Positions 42,611-48,866 of a DNA stretch of 48,866 nucleotides are shown piece after piece; position 1 is the first letter of the stretch, and every line of letters begins with the position of its first letter. This stretch comes from Nocardia gamkensis NBRC 108242 (lineage in GTDB: Bacteria; Actinomycetota; Actinomycetes; Mycobacteriales; Mycobacteriaceae): assembly GCF_001612985.1 (NCBI RefSeq), contig NZ_BDBM01000059.1:1-48866 (forward strand), written 5' to 3'. A program made the translations under genes and the position numbers. The notes below the pieces were generated by a model. It was not told the DNA's origin. It ran no database searches and saw only the letters and a list, made by a program, of their open reading frames with translations.

Positions 42611-43336
42611 TCAGCGCCGGTGGAACGCGCGCCAGAGGATGAAGGCGAGGGTGGACGCCGGGATCGCGGCGAGGATGGGCTTGTCGCGAAGCATTTCCAG
42701 AAGCGTGCGGCCGGGGCGGCTCACCGGTCCGGGGATTCCCGCGGCGCCGCGTTCGGCGGCGGTGGCGGCGTCCGCCTGCACCTGCTCGGCGCGTTCGGCG
42801 GCGCGGCGCACCGACTCGTATATCGGTGTTTCCTTCGGGCTGCCCTCCGCGGCCGAATGCCGCACGGCTTCCGGATCCGCATTTTCCGTCGTGCCCGCGC
42901 CTTCCGGTGCCTGCGTCGAGGCCACCGTCTCCGGTTTGCCCGTAGCGCCGGCAGCGCCCGCTGTCGCGGGCACATCCTCCGAGATCTGGGCCGAACTCAC
43001 CGACTCCGTCTTCCCTCCCGCACCGGCGGTACCACCCGCCTGCGCGGACGCGCCCTCCGAGACCTGAGCCGAACTCACCGACTCGGTCTCGCCTCCCGCC
43101 GCGGCAGCCGCGCTACGCGTATCCGACTCGGCCTTCCGCACTTCCGCAACGTCACCGCGTGACTCGCCGGACGTGTTCGCGGGACGCTGTGCGGCGCCCG
43201 GCTCCGCATCCCGGTCCGCTCCGGAGACTCCGCCGCGCACCGCCGCGCCCTTGGACGGCTGCCCGGTTTCGGCAGGCACACCACCGGCGCCCCGCACGTC
43301 GTCGGTCCCCTTGTCCGCGGAATTGCGATCGGTCAT
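42611..43336 (-). CDS. Tail-anchored repeat protein, low complexity
   Basis: 241 residues from ATG 43336 with AGGAGG ahead. Residues 1-80 are Gly/Ala/Asp/Arg-rich and disordered. Residues 81-148 contain three imperfect copies of a 26-residue unit (core TESVSSAQ[V/I]SE, then PETVASTQAPE). Then an acidic helix. The C-terminal segment PILAAIPASTLAFILWRAF is hydrophobic and ends in HRR, which suits a tail anchor or single membrane pass with the bulk in the cytosol. No family known. Translation is coupled to the upstream GNAT gene through an ATGA overlap. Confidence 0.6.
   Translation of the reverse strand: MTDRNSADKGTDDVRGAGGVPAETGQPSKGAAVRGGVSGADRDAEPGAAQRPANTSGESRGDVAEVRKAESDTRSAAAAAGGETESVSSAQVSEGASAQAGGTAGAGGKTESVSSAQISEDVPATAGAAGATGKPETVASTQAPEGAGTTENADPEAVRHSAAEGSPKETPIYESVRRAAERAEQVQADAATAAERGAAGIPGPVSRPGRTLLEMLRDKPILAAIPASTLAFILWRAFHRR
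42893..43096 (-). repeat. Three imperfect 26-codon repeats
   Basis: The DNA encoding residues 81-148 of the tail-anchored protein is about 204 bases of related units. Copies one and two share the TESVSSAQ core exactly; the third is shorter and more diverged. Confidence 0.65.
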
Positions 43337-43926
43337 GGCTGCCTCCTGTGCTCGGCGTCGCGGTGCGGGACGGATGTCTCGGATGCCGTCGCGGCCCGGA
43401 TACCCTGCGGGTGGGCGGGCAAACCGGGCGTGGGCGGCCGCCAGGCCATCTCGAATTCCCGGCGCGGATCGCCCGGGACGATCGGCCCGCTGCCCCCGGT
43501 CCGCACGAAGCCGTTGCGCAGATACAGCCGCTCGGCGAAGGCATTGTGCTCGGCGAACTCCAGGTGGACGACGTCGTGCCCGCCCTCGACCGCCCAGTCG
43601 AGCACCGCGCGCACCAGCCGGTCGGACACCCCGGTGCCCCGCGCCGACGGCGCCACCCACATCGAGATCAGGTGCACCCCGCCGCGTTCCGGGTCGGGCA
43701 TGCCCGCGACGGTGCCCACTTCGGTGCCGTCCCGCTGGGCCAGGAACTGCGCTCGATCCGACAGCGCGCGCCGCCAGTCGCTCTCGGTCCGGGCCTGGGC
43801 CTCGGCGAGGGTGCTACCGAAGAACTGCGGCGCGTCGGTCAGCGCCGCGAGCCTGATACGCCGGAATACCGCCCAGTCCTCGGGCACGAGCAATCTGATC
43901 TCGGGCATAGAGAGGTCCATCCGCAT
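43333..43926 (-). CDS. GNAT N-acetyltransferase
   Basis: 197 residues from ATG 43926 (GTAGAG ahead); ATG 43920 and 43908 are alternatives. Body: EIRLLVPEDWAVFRRIRLAAL (helix after first strand), LISMWVAPSARGTGVSDRLVRAVL (acetyl-CoA motif R-G-T-G-V), VHLEFAEHNAFAERLYLRNGF motif B. The pattern is that of RimI-like or small-molecule acetyltransferases. Its stop overlaps the start of the repeat-bearing protein (ATGA at 43336-43333), so the two are made together; the tail-anchored protein may be a partner or substrate (inference). Confidence 0.88.
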   Translation of the reverse strand: MRMDLSMPEIRLLVPEDWAVFRRIRLAALTDAPQFFGSTLAEAQARTESDWRRALSDRAQFLAQRDGTEVGTVAGMPDPERGGVHLISMWVAPSARGTGVSDRLVRAVLDWAVEGGHDVVHLEFAEHNAFAERLYLRNGFVRTGGSGPIVPGDPRREFEMAWRPPTPGLPAHPQGIRAATASETSVPHRDAEHRRQP

Positions 43927-44230
43927 GTCTCTACCCGGTCGGCGGAGTCGGGCACAACGGAATTCCGATGAGCCGTCGAGGACGCGGAGTGCCCGCTCAC
44001 CCGTGACTCCGGGACGGGGTGAGCAGCCACCGTCGGGCCTGCCGTACGACCGTCCTGATCCGGACGGCACTCGTCGCTGTCCCTGACCAGCCGCGGCCGC
44101 TGCTGGTCACCAGTTCCGCGAGGGGACCGAATGCCGTTACCGCATCACCCGGCCACGGCGATTCGCGCGTCGAGCAAGCGGCCGAGGCCGGACTCGTCGG
44201 CGAGGCGGGATCGGTCGGTACGGTGGGCGC
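43927..44230. other. 304-bp spacer, no gene supported
   Basis: I see no start with a ribosome site and no recognisable product on either strand. The promoter of the GNAT-repeat pair and the end of the small membrane-protein transcript must lie here. Confidence 0.4.
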
Positions 44231-44638
44231 TCACCCGAGCCTGCGCAGCCCGGCGGATTCCAGTCCGGCGAAGATCGCGACCGCTGCCGCGCCGACGAGC
44301 AGGAAAGCCACGCCCGGACCGGTCAGTGCGAGGACGTTCGCACCGGCCAGTCCGATCATCCCCGCTGCCGACAGCGCGTTGACCGCGACGACCGCCCGCG
44401 CGTGGCGCGCGGACACCACGGGGCGTCGTGCGAGCGTCAGCAGTGCGAGCGCGCCGCCGACCATGACCACTCCGAACGCGATGCACCAGCCGACCGGCAG
44501 CCCGAGCGGGTCGCGCAGCACTCCTGCTCCGGCCAGCAGCACCCCGCCGAAGATCCCGGTGCTCCAGCCGTCCACGCGCAGCGCGGTTCGCAGGAACACG
44601 GCGCTCCCCTCGCGGCGGGCCAGGGTGGCTGGTCTCAT
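44231..44638 (-). CDS. Small four-helix membrane protein
   Basis: 135 residues from ATG 44638 with GGAGTG ahead. Four hydrophobic segments (STGIFGGVLLAGAGVL, VGWCIAFGVVMVGGALALL, AVVAVNALSAAGMIGLAG, VAFLLVGAAAVAIFAGL) joined by short loops, N-terminus basic. Similar small proteins are found next to XRE-type regulators in actinobacteria. Function unknown. It is divergent from the XRE gene, with a perfect palindrome between them, so it is probably the regulator's target. Confidence 0.8.
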   Translation of the reverse strand: MRPATLARREGSAVFLRTALRVDGWSTGIFGGVLLAGAGVLRDPLGLPVGWCIAFGVVMVGGALALLTLARRPVVSARHARAVVAVNALSAAGMIGLAGANVLALTGPGVAFLLVGAAAVAIFAGLESAGLRRLG

Positions 44639-44715
44639 ATCGCACTCCGTTCATCGATCCGGCGGGGCCTTTCGACTCCCGCCGCCAACCCTCCTGGCCG
44701 GAGGTCGGCGTCGCA

Positions 44716-44732
44716 ATGACCTCGGAGGTCAT
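44716..44732. promoter_or_regulatory. Perfect 17-bp palindrome, candidate XRE operator
   Basis: ATGACCTC-G-GAGGTCAT is a perfect inverted repeat (8-bp arms, one-base centre). It lies between the start of the membrane protein gene (44638) and the XRE regulator (44768), 35 bases ahead of the latter. It is a plausible binding site for the dimeric regulator. Confidence 0.65.
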
Positions 44733-44767
44733 GGCCGCACCGCACGACCGAGTGCTTAGCTGGTCGA

Positions 44768-45583
44768 ATGACAGCGGTGCGGACACCATCGAGAGCGGGC
44801 ATCCTGCTCCGTGAATGGCGGCAACGGCGCAGGCTGAGCCAGCTCGATCTGGCGCTGGCCGCGGACAGTTCGGCGCGTCACCTGTCGTACCTGGAGACCG
44901 GCCGCGCCGCGCCCAGCCGGGCGATGGTGCTGCGGCTGTGCGACGCGCTGGAGGTGCCGCTGCGCGAACGCAACACCCTGCTGGTGGCAGCCGGCTTCGC
45001 CCCCGCTTATCTGGAGAGCGGCCTCGACGATGCCCATCTCGCGACGGTCCGCACCGCGCTGAACACCATGCTGACGTCGCACGAACCGTACCCGGCGGTG
45101 GTCATCGATCGGCTGTGGAACGTGGTGACGGGCAACGCGGCGATGAGCGTGCTGATGGACGGCGTTCCCGAACACGTGCGGGCGCCGCGGCTCAACGTCT
45201 ACCGGCTGGTGCTGCACCCCGACGGGCTCGCGGGCCGGTTGGCCAACCTCGCCCAAGTCCGAGCCCTGTTCCTGGAGCGGCTCGGCAGGCAGGTCAGCGC
45301 GAGCGGCGACGCGGAACTGGCCGCGCTGCACGACGAGGTGGCGGCCTATCCCGAGCCGGCCGGAATCGACGGGTCGGAAGCGGGAGCGGGAGCACCGCCC
45401 GGCCCGTTTGAGGTGCCGATCCGGATCCGCACTCCGGCCGGCGAACTGTCGATGTTCAGCACGATGGCCACCTTCGGCGCACCCGCCGACGTGACGCTGT
45501 CGGAGCTGGCCATCGAATTGTTCTATCCCTTGGATGATTTCACCGCGGCCGTGCTGCGCGGGGCGGCCGCGGCGAAGGCGTGA
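44768..45583 (+). CDS. XRE-family regulator with MmyB-like C-terminal domain
   Basis: 271 residues. N-terminal helix-turn-helix (residues about 10-66: LLREWRQRRRLSQLDLALAA, SARHLSYLETGRAAPSR, LRLCDALEVP). The rest follows the MmyB-type ligand-binding domain: LLVAAGFAPAY, ALNTMLTSHEPYPAVVIDRLWNVV, MSVLMDGVPEHVR, NVYRLVLHPDGLAGR, and PAGELSMFSTMATFGAPADVTLSELAIELFYP. Such proteins repress a neighbouring gene and release it when a small molecule, possibly a fatty acid, binds. The perfect palindrome just upstream fits autoregulation of the divergent pair. It ends seven bases from the NRPS stop. Confidence 0.92.
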   Translation: MTAVRTPSRAGILLREWRQRRRLSQLDLALAADSSARHLSYLETGRAAPSRAMVLRLCDALEVPLRERNTLLVAAGFAPAYLESGLDDAHLATVRTALNTMLTSHEPYPAVVIDRLWNVVTGNAAMSVLMDGVPEHVRAPRLNVYRLVLHPDGLAGRLANLAQVRALFLERLGRQVSASGDAELAALHDEVAAYPEPAGIDGSEAGAGAPPGPFEVPIRIRTPAGELSMFSTMATFGAPADVTLSELAIELFYPLDDFTAAVLRGAAAAKA

Positions 45584-45590
45584 GCGGACC

Positions 45591-48500
45591 TCAGGCGTCC
45601 AGCATGGATTCGTCCCACTCACGGTCCAGATCGGGGTCGGCGGCCGACAGCACCTCGTCCAGCCGCAAGCCGAGTTCGCCGATGTTCGGCTCTGACATCA
45701 TGTTCAGGTGATCGCCAGGAACGTCGATCACCGTGAACCGGCGCGCCGCGTACTGTTTCCACCCGTTGTCGGCGCTGTCGAACATGCTGCCGACGGTCTT
45801 GTGCGCCAGGTCGACGCCCGGCGGCAGTCCCTCGGTCGCGCGCAACAGCGTGATGTCGCGGTCGTACGGCTCGAGTTTGTACTCCAGCATCGATGAGTAG
45901 TTGGCGAAGAACACCTCGTAGAGCCGCCGGATCGCCTGCGGGGAGCTGTCGGCGGGCAGGATGCCCGAGCGCACCGACTCCGCCAGCATCGCCGCGAACA
46001 AATCCTCGGAATTGTGCACGTCGGGCTCGAAATCGACCAGCGCCGACTGGCTTCCGCGCGCGTACCACAGCAGTTCCAGGAAGAACCACCGGATGAGTTT
46101 CTCCTCCGGGATCGGTGTTCGCGTCCGCGCGCGCAGCGCCATCGTGTCCAGCAGCGTCACACTGGACACCTCGTCCTCGGGGAGCCTGCGGGCCATCTCC
46201 AAGGCGACATAGCCGCCGAACGACCAGCCCGCCAAGTGATACGTGCCGGTCGGATGCACTCGCCGCACCGCCTCCAGGTACGACTCCGCCATCGCGGGAA
46301 TGGACTTCTCCGGCGCGCTGCCCGAATCCGCGCCCGCCGCCTGCAGCCCGTACACCGGGCGGTCCGGATCCAGGTGACGCGCGAGAGCCAGGTAGCACAG
46401 CACGTTGCCGCCGATCGGGTGCACCAGGAACAGCGGCGGCTTGACCCCGGCGACGCTGATCGGCACCAGCGGGTCGAACGTGCGCTGCACGGCGCCCGCG
46501 CGCACCAGCGTGGCGAGCCCGGCGGCGGTGGGCGCGCCGATGAACGCGTCCAGCGGCACCTCGACGCCCCATCGACGCGACAGCGCCATCACCACGCGCA
46601 TCGCCCCGATCGAGGTGCCGCCCGCCGCGAAGAAGTCGTCGTCCACGCCGATCGAGCGCAGGCCCGCGTACTCGGCCAGTAGTTCGACCGCCGACCGCTC
46701 GTAGTCGTCGGCGGGCTCTCGCCGCGCCGACACCGACTCCGCGGCATCCGCACCGTAGGCGCGCAGCGTCGCGTCGTCGCGTTTGCCGCTCGGCGTGCGA
46801 GGCAGTTCGTCGAGCCAGGCGAATCGCGACGGCACCATGTGCGCGGGCAGCATCGAGCGCAGGTCGTGCCGCAGTGCGGCGAGGTCGGTCTGTTCGGCCG
46901 CGCCGACCAAGAACGCGATCAGCGAGCCGTCGATACCGCCGAAACCGCGGGCCACCACGGCGGCCTCGGTGATGCCGGGGAACTTCTCCGCCAGGCTCAG
47001 GATGCACAGCTCGACTTCGGCGGGCTCCACCCGGAACCCGCGGATCTTGACCTGGCTGTCGCTGCGGCCCAGGCAGACGATGTCGCCGGAGAACAGCCGG
47101 ACACCGAGGTCGCCGGTGCGGTACCGGATTCCGCCCGCGTGCGTGGCGACGAACCGCTGTGCGGTGAGCGCGGGCCTGCCCTCGTAGCCGCGGGCGATGC
47201 TGCGGCCGCCGAGATAGATCTCGCCGATCACGCCGTCCGGCACCGGCCGCAGCGCGCTGTCGAGCAGTTCCACGGTGTCACCGTCGACGGCGCGGCCGAT
47301 GGGCGGCAGCGCGGGGAACTCGTCGGCCGGACCGGTGAGCGTGAACTTGGTCGCGACGTGGGATTCGGTGGGACCGTACTGGTTCTCCAGCACCAGGCCC
47401 GGAACCACTTTGCACAGCGCGCGGATCTCGTCGGTGATGCGCAACTGTTCGCCGGAGGAGATCAGCACCTTCAGTTCGGTCGGAAACATCCGGTGTCCCA
47501 CGGCGGCCTCGGCGAACGCCTGCAAGGCCACGTACGGCAGGAACAGCCGTTCGATGCCCTCCTCCACGACGGTGTTCAGCAATTGCTCGACGTTCGATCG
47601 CAGATCGGCCGAACTCACCCGCAGGGTGGAGCCGGCCGCGAGGGTGGTGAAGATCTCCTGGAACGACACGTCGAAACTCAACGGCGCCAACTGGAGTGTG
47701 CTCAGCAGACCGGTGCCGGTGGCCGCGCGATTCTGCCAGTCCACCAGGGAGGTCAGGCCGCGATGCGGCATCGCGACACCCTTGGGCTCACCGGTCGACC
47801 CGGAGGTGAACAGCACATAGGCCACCGCGTCGGGCGAAACGTGATCGGGCAGTTCCACTTCCGGCTCGGGCGCGGAGTCGTCGAAGAGCGCGGCGCTGTC
47901 CAGGACCAAGGCGGCGTCGTCGACGATGTCGCGGTAGGCGCCATCGGCGATCACCCGGTGCGGGCGGGCGCGGTCGATCATCAGGTTCAGCCTGGCCCGC
48001 GGGTAACTGACGTCCAGCGGGACGCACGCGGCCCCGATCCTGGTCAGGGCGAGCACGAGCAACACCAGTCGCGGACGACGCCCCATGAGGATGCCGACCC
48101 GGTCGCCCGGTGCCACGCCGAGTGCGGCCAGGCGCCGGGCCAGCCGATCGGAGCTTTCGATCATCTCGTCGTAGCTGACCGATTCGTCGTCGCCGGCCAG
48201 AGCGACGCGGGCGGGATGGAGCGCCGCCGCCTCGGCCACCAGCGTGCCCACGTCGCGGGCGGTCGCGGGGCCTGCGCCGCGGTCGATCACCGCGTCGGGG
48301 TCGGTGACGATTCCCGCCAGCATGCGCAGCTGGGTGAGCGCCACGGTCTCGCACTGTTCGGCGGTCAGCGTGTGATCACCGTCGACCCGCAACCACATCC
48401 GGCCGTCGCGCGGGTCGGTCGCCGCGGTCACCAGCAGCTGGAAGTTGGTCTCCTCGCGGGCGTCGAAGTCCAGCAGGCGCACGCCGTCCAGCACCAGCAT

Positions 48501-48866
48501 GGGCTGGAAGACGTGATAGTTGACGAAGTTGAACGCCGTCTCGAAGACCGGCCCGCCGTCGGCGAGGATCGATCGCAGCGGGTAGCGACGGAACGGATAG
48601 GCCTCACGTTCGCGTCGCGCGAGCTGCTCCACCGCGGCGCGCCACGTGGTCGCGGTGCTGTCCAGCCGGATCGGCAGCGTGTTGAGGAACAGCCCCGCCA
48701 CGCGTTCGGCGCCGGCGCGGTCCGGGCGACCGTGGCTCACCACGCCGGTGGTGACGTCCGTGCGGCCGGTGAGCGCCCGCAGCGCCAGGCAGTGCGCGGC
48801 CAGATAGACCGCCTTCTCCGGCACCTGGTGGCGCGCGGCGAACGCGGAGACCCGTGCGGCCAGCCT
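45591..48866 (-). CDS. Non-ribosomal peptide synthetase, terminal module, 5' partial
   Basis: The frame is open to the right edge; 1091 residues are visible. Residues are numbered from the GTG codon at 48824, an internal codon. Order: the C-terminal part of a condensation domain (VTTGVVSHGRPD..., to about 180); an adenylation domain about 195-695 with YVLFTSGSTGEPKG (338-349), NQYGPTE (481-487), YRTGDLG (568-574), KIRGFRVEP (593-601) and Lys681 in TPSGK; a carrier domain with the phosphopantetheine Ser738 in AAGGTSIG; and a thioesterase with GWSFGG (Ser868) and a terminal VPGDHLNMM histidine. Reading the eight-pocket code by eye gives D-V-Q-F-I-S-Q-V-A-K, which is nearest to proline-type codes but uncertain. 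It releases the finished peptide. Confidence 0.95.
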   Translation of the reverse strand, partial: RLAARVSAFAARHQVPEKAVYLAAHCLALRALTGRTDVTTGVVSHGRPDRAGAERVAGLFLNTLPIRLDSTATTWRAAVEQLARREREAYPFRRYPLRSILADGGPVFETAFNFVNYHVFQPMLVLDGVRLLDFDAREETNFQLLVTAATDPRDGRMWLRVDGDHTLTAEQCETVALTQLRMLAGIVTDPDAVIDRGAGPATARDVGTLVAEAAALHPARVALAGDDESVSYDEMIESSDRLARRLAALGVAPGDRVGILMGRRPRLVLLVLALTRIGAACVPLDVSYPRARLNLMIDRARPHRVIADGAYRDIVDDAALVLDSAALFDDSAPEPEVELPDHVSPDAVAYVLFTSGSTGEPKGVAMPHRGLTSLVDWQNRAATGTGLLSTLQLAPLSFDVSFQEIFTTLAAGSTLRVSSADLRSNVEQLLNTVVEEGIERLFLPYVALQAFAEAAVGHRMFPTELKVLISSGEQLRITDEIRALCKVVPGLVLENQYGPTESHVATKFTLTGPADEFPALPPIGRAVDGDTVELLDSALRPVPDGVIGEIYLGGRSIARGYEGRPALTAQRFVATHAGGIRYRTGDLGVRLFSGDIVCLGRSDSQVKIRGFRVEPAEVELCILSLAEKFPGITEAAVVARGFGGIDGSLIAFLVGAAEQTDLAALRHDLRSMLPAHMVPSRFAWLDELPRTPSGKRDDATLRAYGADAAESVSARREPADDYERSAVELLAEYAGLRSIGVDDDFFAAGGTSIGAMRVVMALSRRWGVEVPLDAFIGAPTAAGLATLVRAGAVQRTFDPLVPISVAGVKPPLFLVHPIGGNVLCYLALARHLDPDRPVYGLQAAGADSGSAPEKSIPAMAESYLEAVRRVHPTGTYHLAGWSFGGYVALEMARRLPEDEVSSVTLLDTMALRARTRTPIPEEKLIRWFFLELLWYARGSQSALVDFEPDVHNSEDLFAAMLAESVRSGILPADSSPQAIRRLYEVFFANYSSMLEYKLEPYDRDITLLRATEGLPPGVDLAHKTVGSMFDSADNGWKQYAARRFTVIDVPGDHLNMMSEPNIGELGLRLDEVLSAADPDLDREWDESMLDA

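Overview
The window comes from a high-GC actinobacterium, most likely Nocardia or a close relative in Mycobacteriales. The main reason is a glutamine-metabolism neighbourhood that matches the mycobacterial one: glnA1 with its RDD and DUF4191 neighbours, glnE, glnA2, a Hip1/CaeA-type hydrolase and panB. ESX (type VII) accessory-like proteins, lipoproteins, an RNase P RNA and an NRPS terminal module fit the same group. Most of the window has strongly GC-rich third positions. The stretches 1-3.8 kb and 8.1-13.7 kb look visibly less GC-rich and read as accessory DNA.

Layout. (1) 1-3.6 kb: a 5'-truncated large protein with a nucleotidyltransferase-type effector domain, followed by two same-strand genes that look like immunity partners. 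(2) 3.8-8.1 kb: a WGR/beta-propeller protein and an EF-G2-like GTPase. (3) 8.2-13.7 kb: a leftward operon of ESX-accessory-like genes (a 43-codon leader ORF, YbaB/EspL-like, EspH/DUF2694-like, EspC-like) leading into a 768-residue lectin/Ser-Gly-repeat protein and a DxxD glycosyltransferase-like protein. A second glycosyltransferase gene faces this operon. (4) 13.8-17.3 kb: glnA1 with a complete four-half-site GlnR operator, RDD, DUF4191 and a small TY-Chap-like gene. (5) 18-26.8 kb: a coupled set (CocE-type hydrolase, M20 peptidase, monoacylglycerol lipase, lumazine synthase), a zinc metallopeptidase lipoprotein, an EEP-family membrane protein, an HPr-like protein without the phosphorylated histidine, and an HxlR regulator divergent from an isochorismatase-fold/small ferredoxin-like pair. 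(6) 26.8-34.1 kb: glnE, glnA2, hip1/caeA and panB. (7) 34.1-41.4 kb: a kinase-like protein, lipoproteins, a prolyl aminopeptidase fused to a CHAD domain, an RNB ribonuclease, a possible 30-residue protein ending at a perfect terminator, rnpB and an alpha/beta hydrolase. (8) 41.5-48.9 kb: NUDIX, two GNATs, a repeat-bearing tail-anchored protein, a small membrane protein, an XRE/MmyB-type regulator with a perfect 17-bp palindrome in its divergent promoter region, and the C-terminal part of an NRPS (C-A-T-TE) running off the right edge.

How genes work together. GlnA1 (assimilation), GlnE (its adenylylation enzyme), GlnA2 and the GlnR operator form a nitrogen-control set. The best candidate for an undescribed system is the leftward operon 13668-8931, in which ESX accessory-like helpers are joined to a Ser/Gly/Thr-rich, lectin-like substrate candidate and a glycosyltransferase. 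This suggests a type VII-exported glycoprotein system, which is inference. Family names are recalled from sequence patterns; no database search was run.
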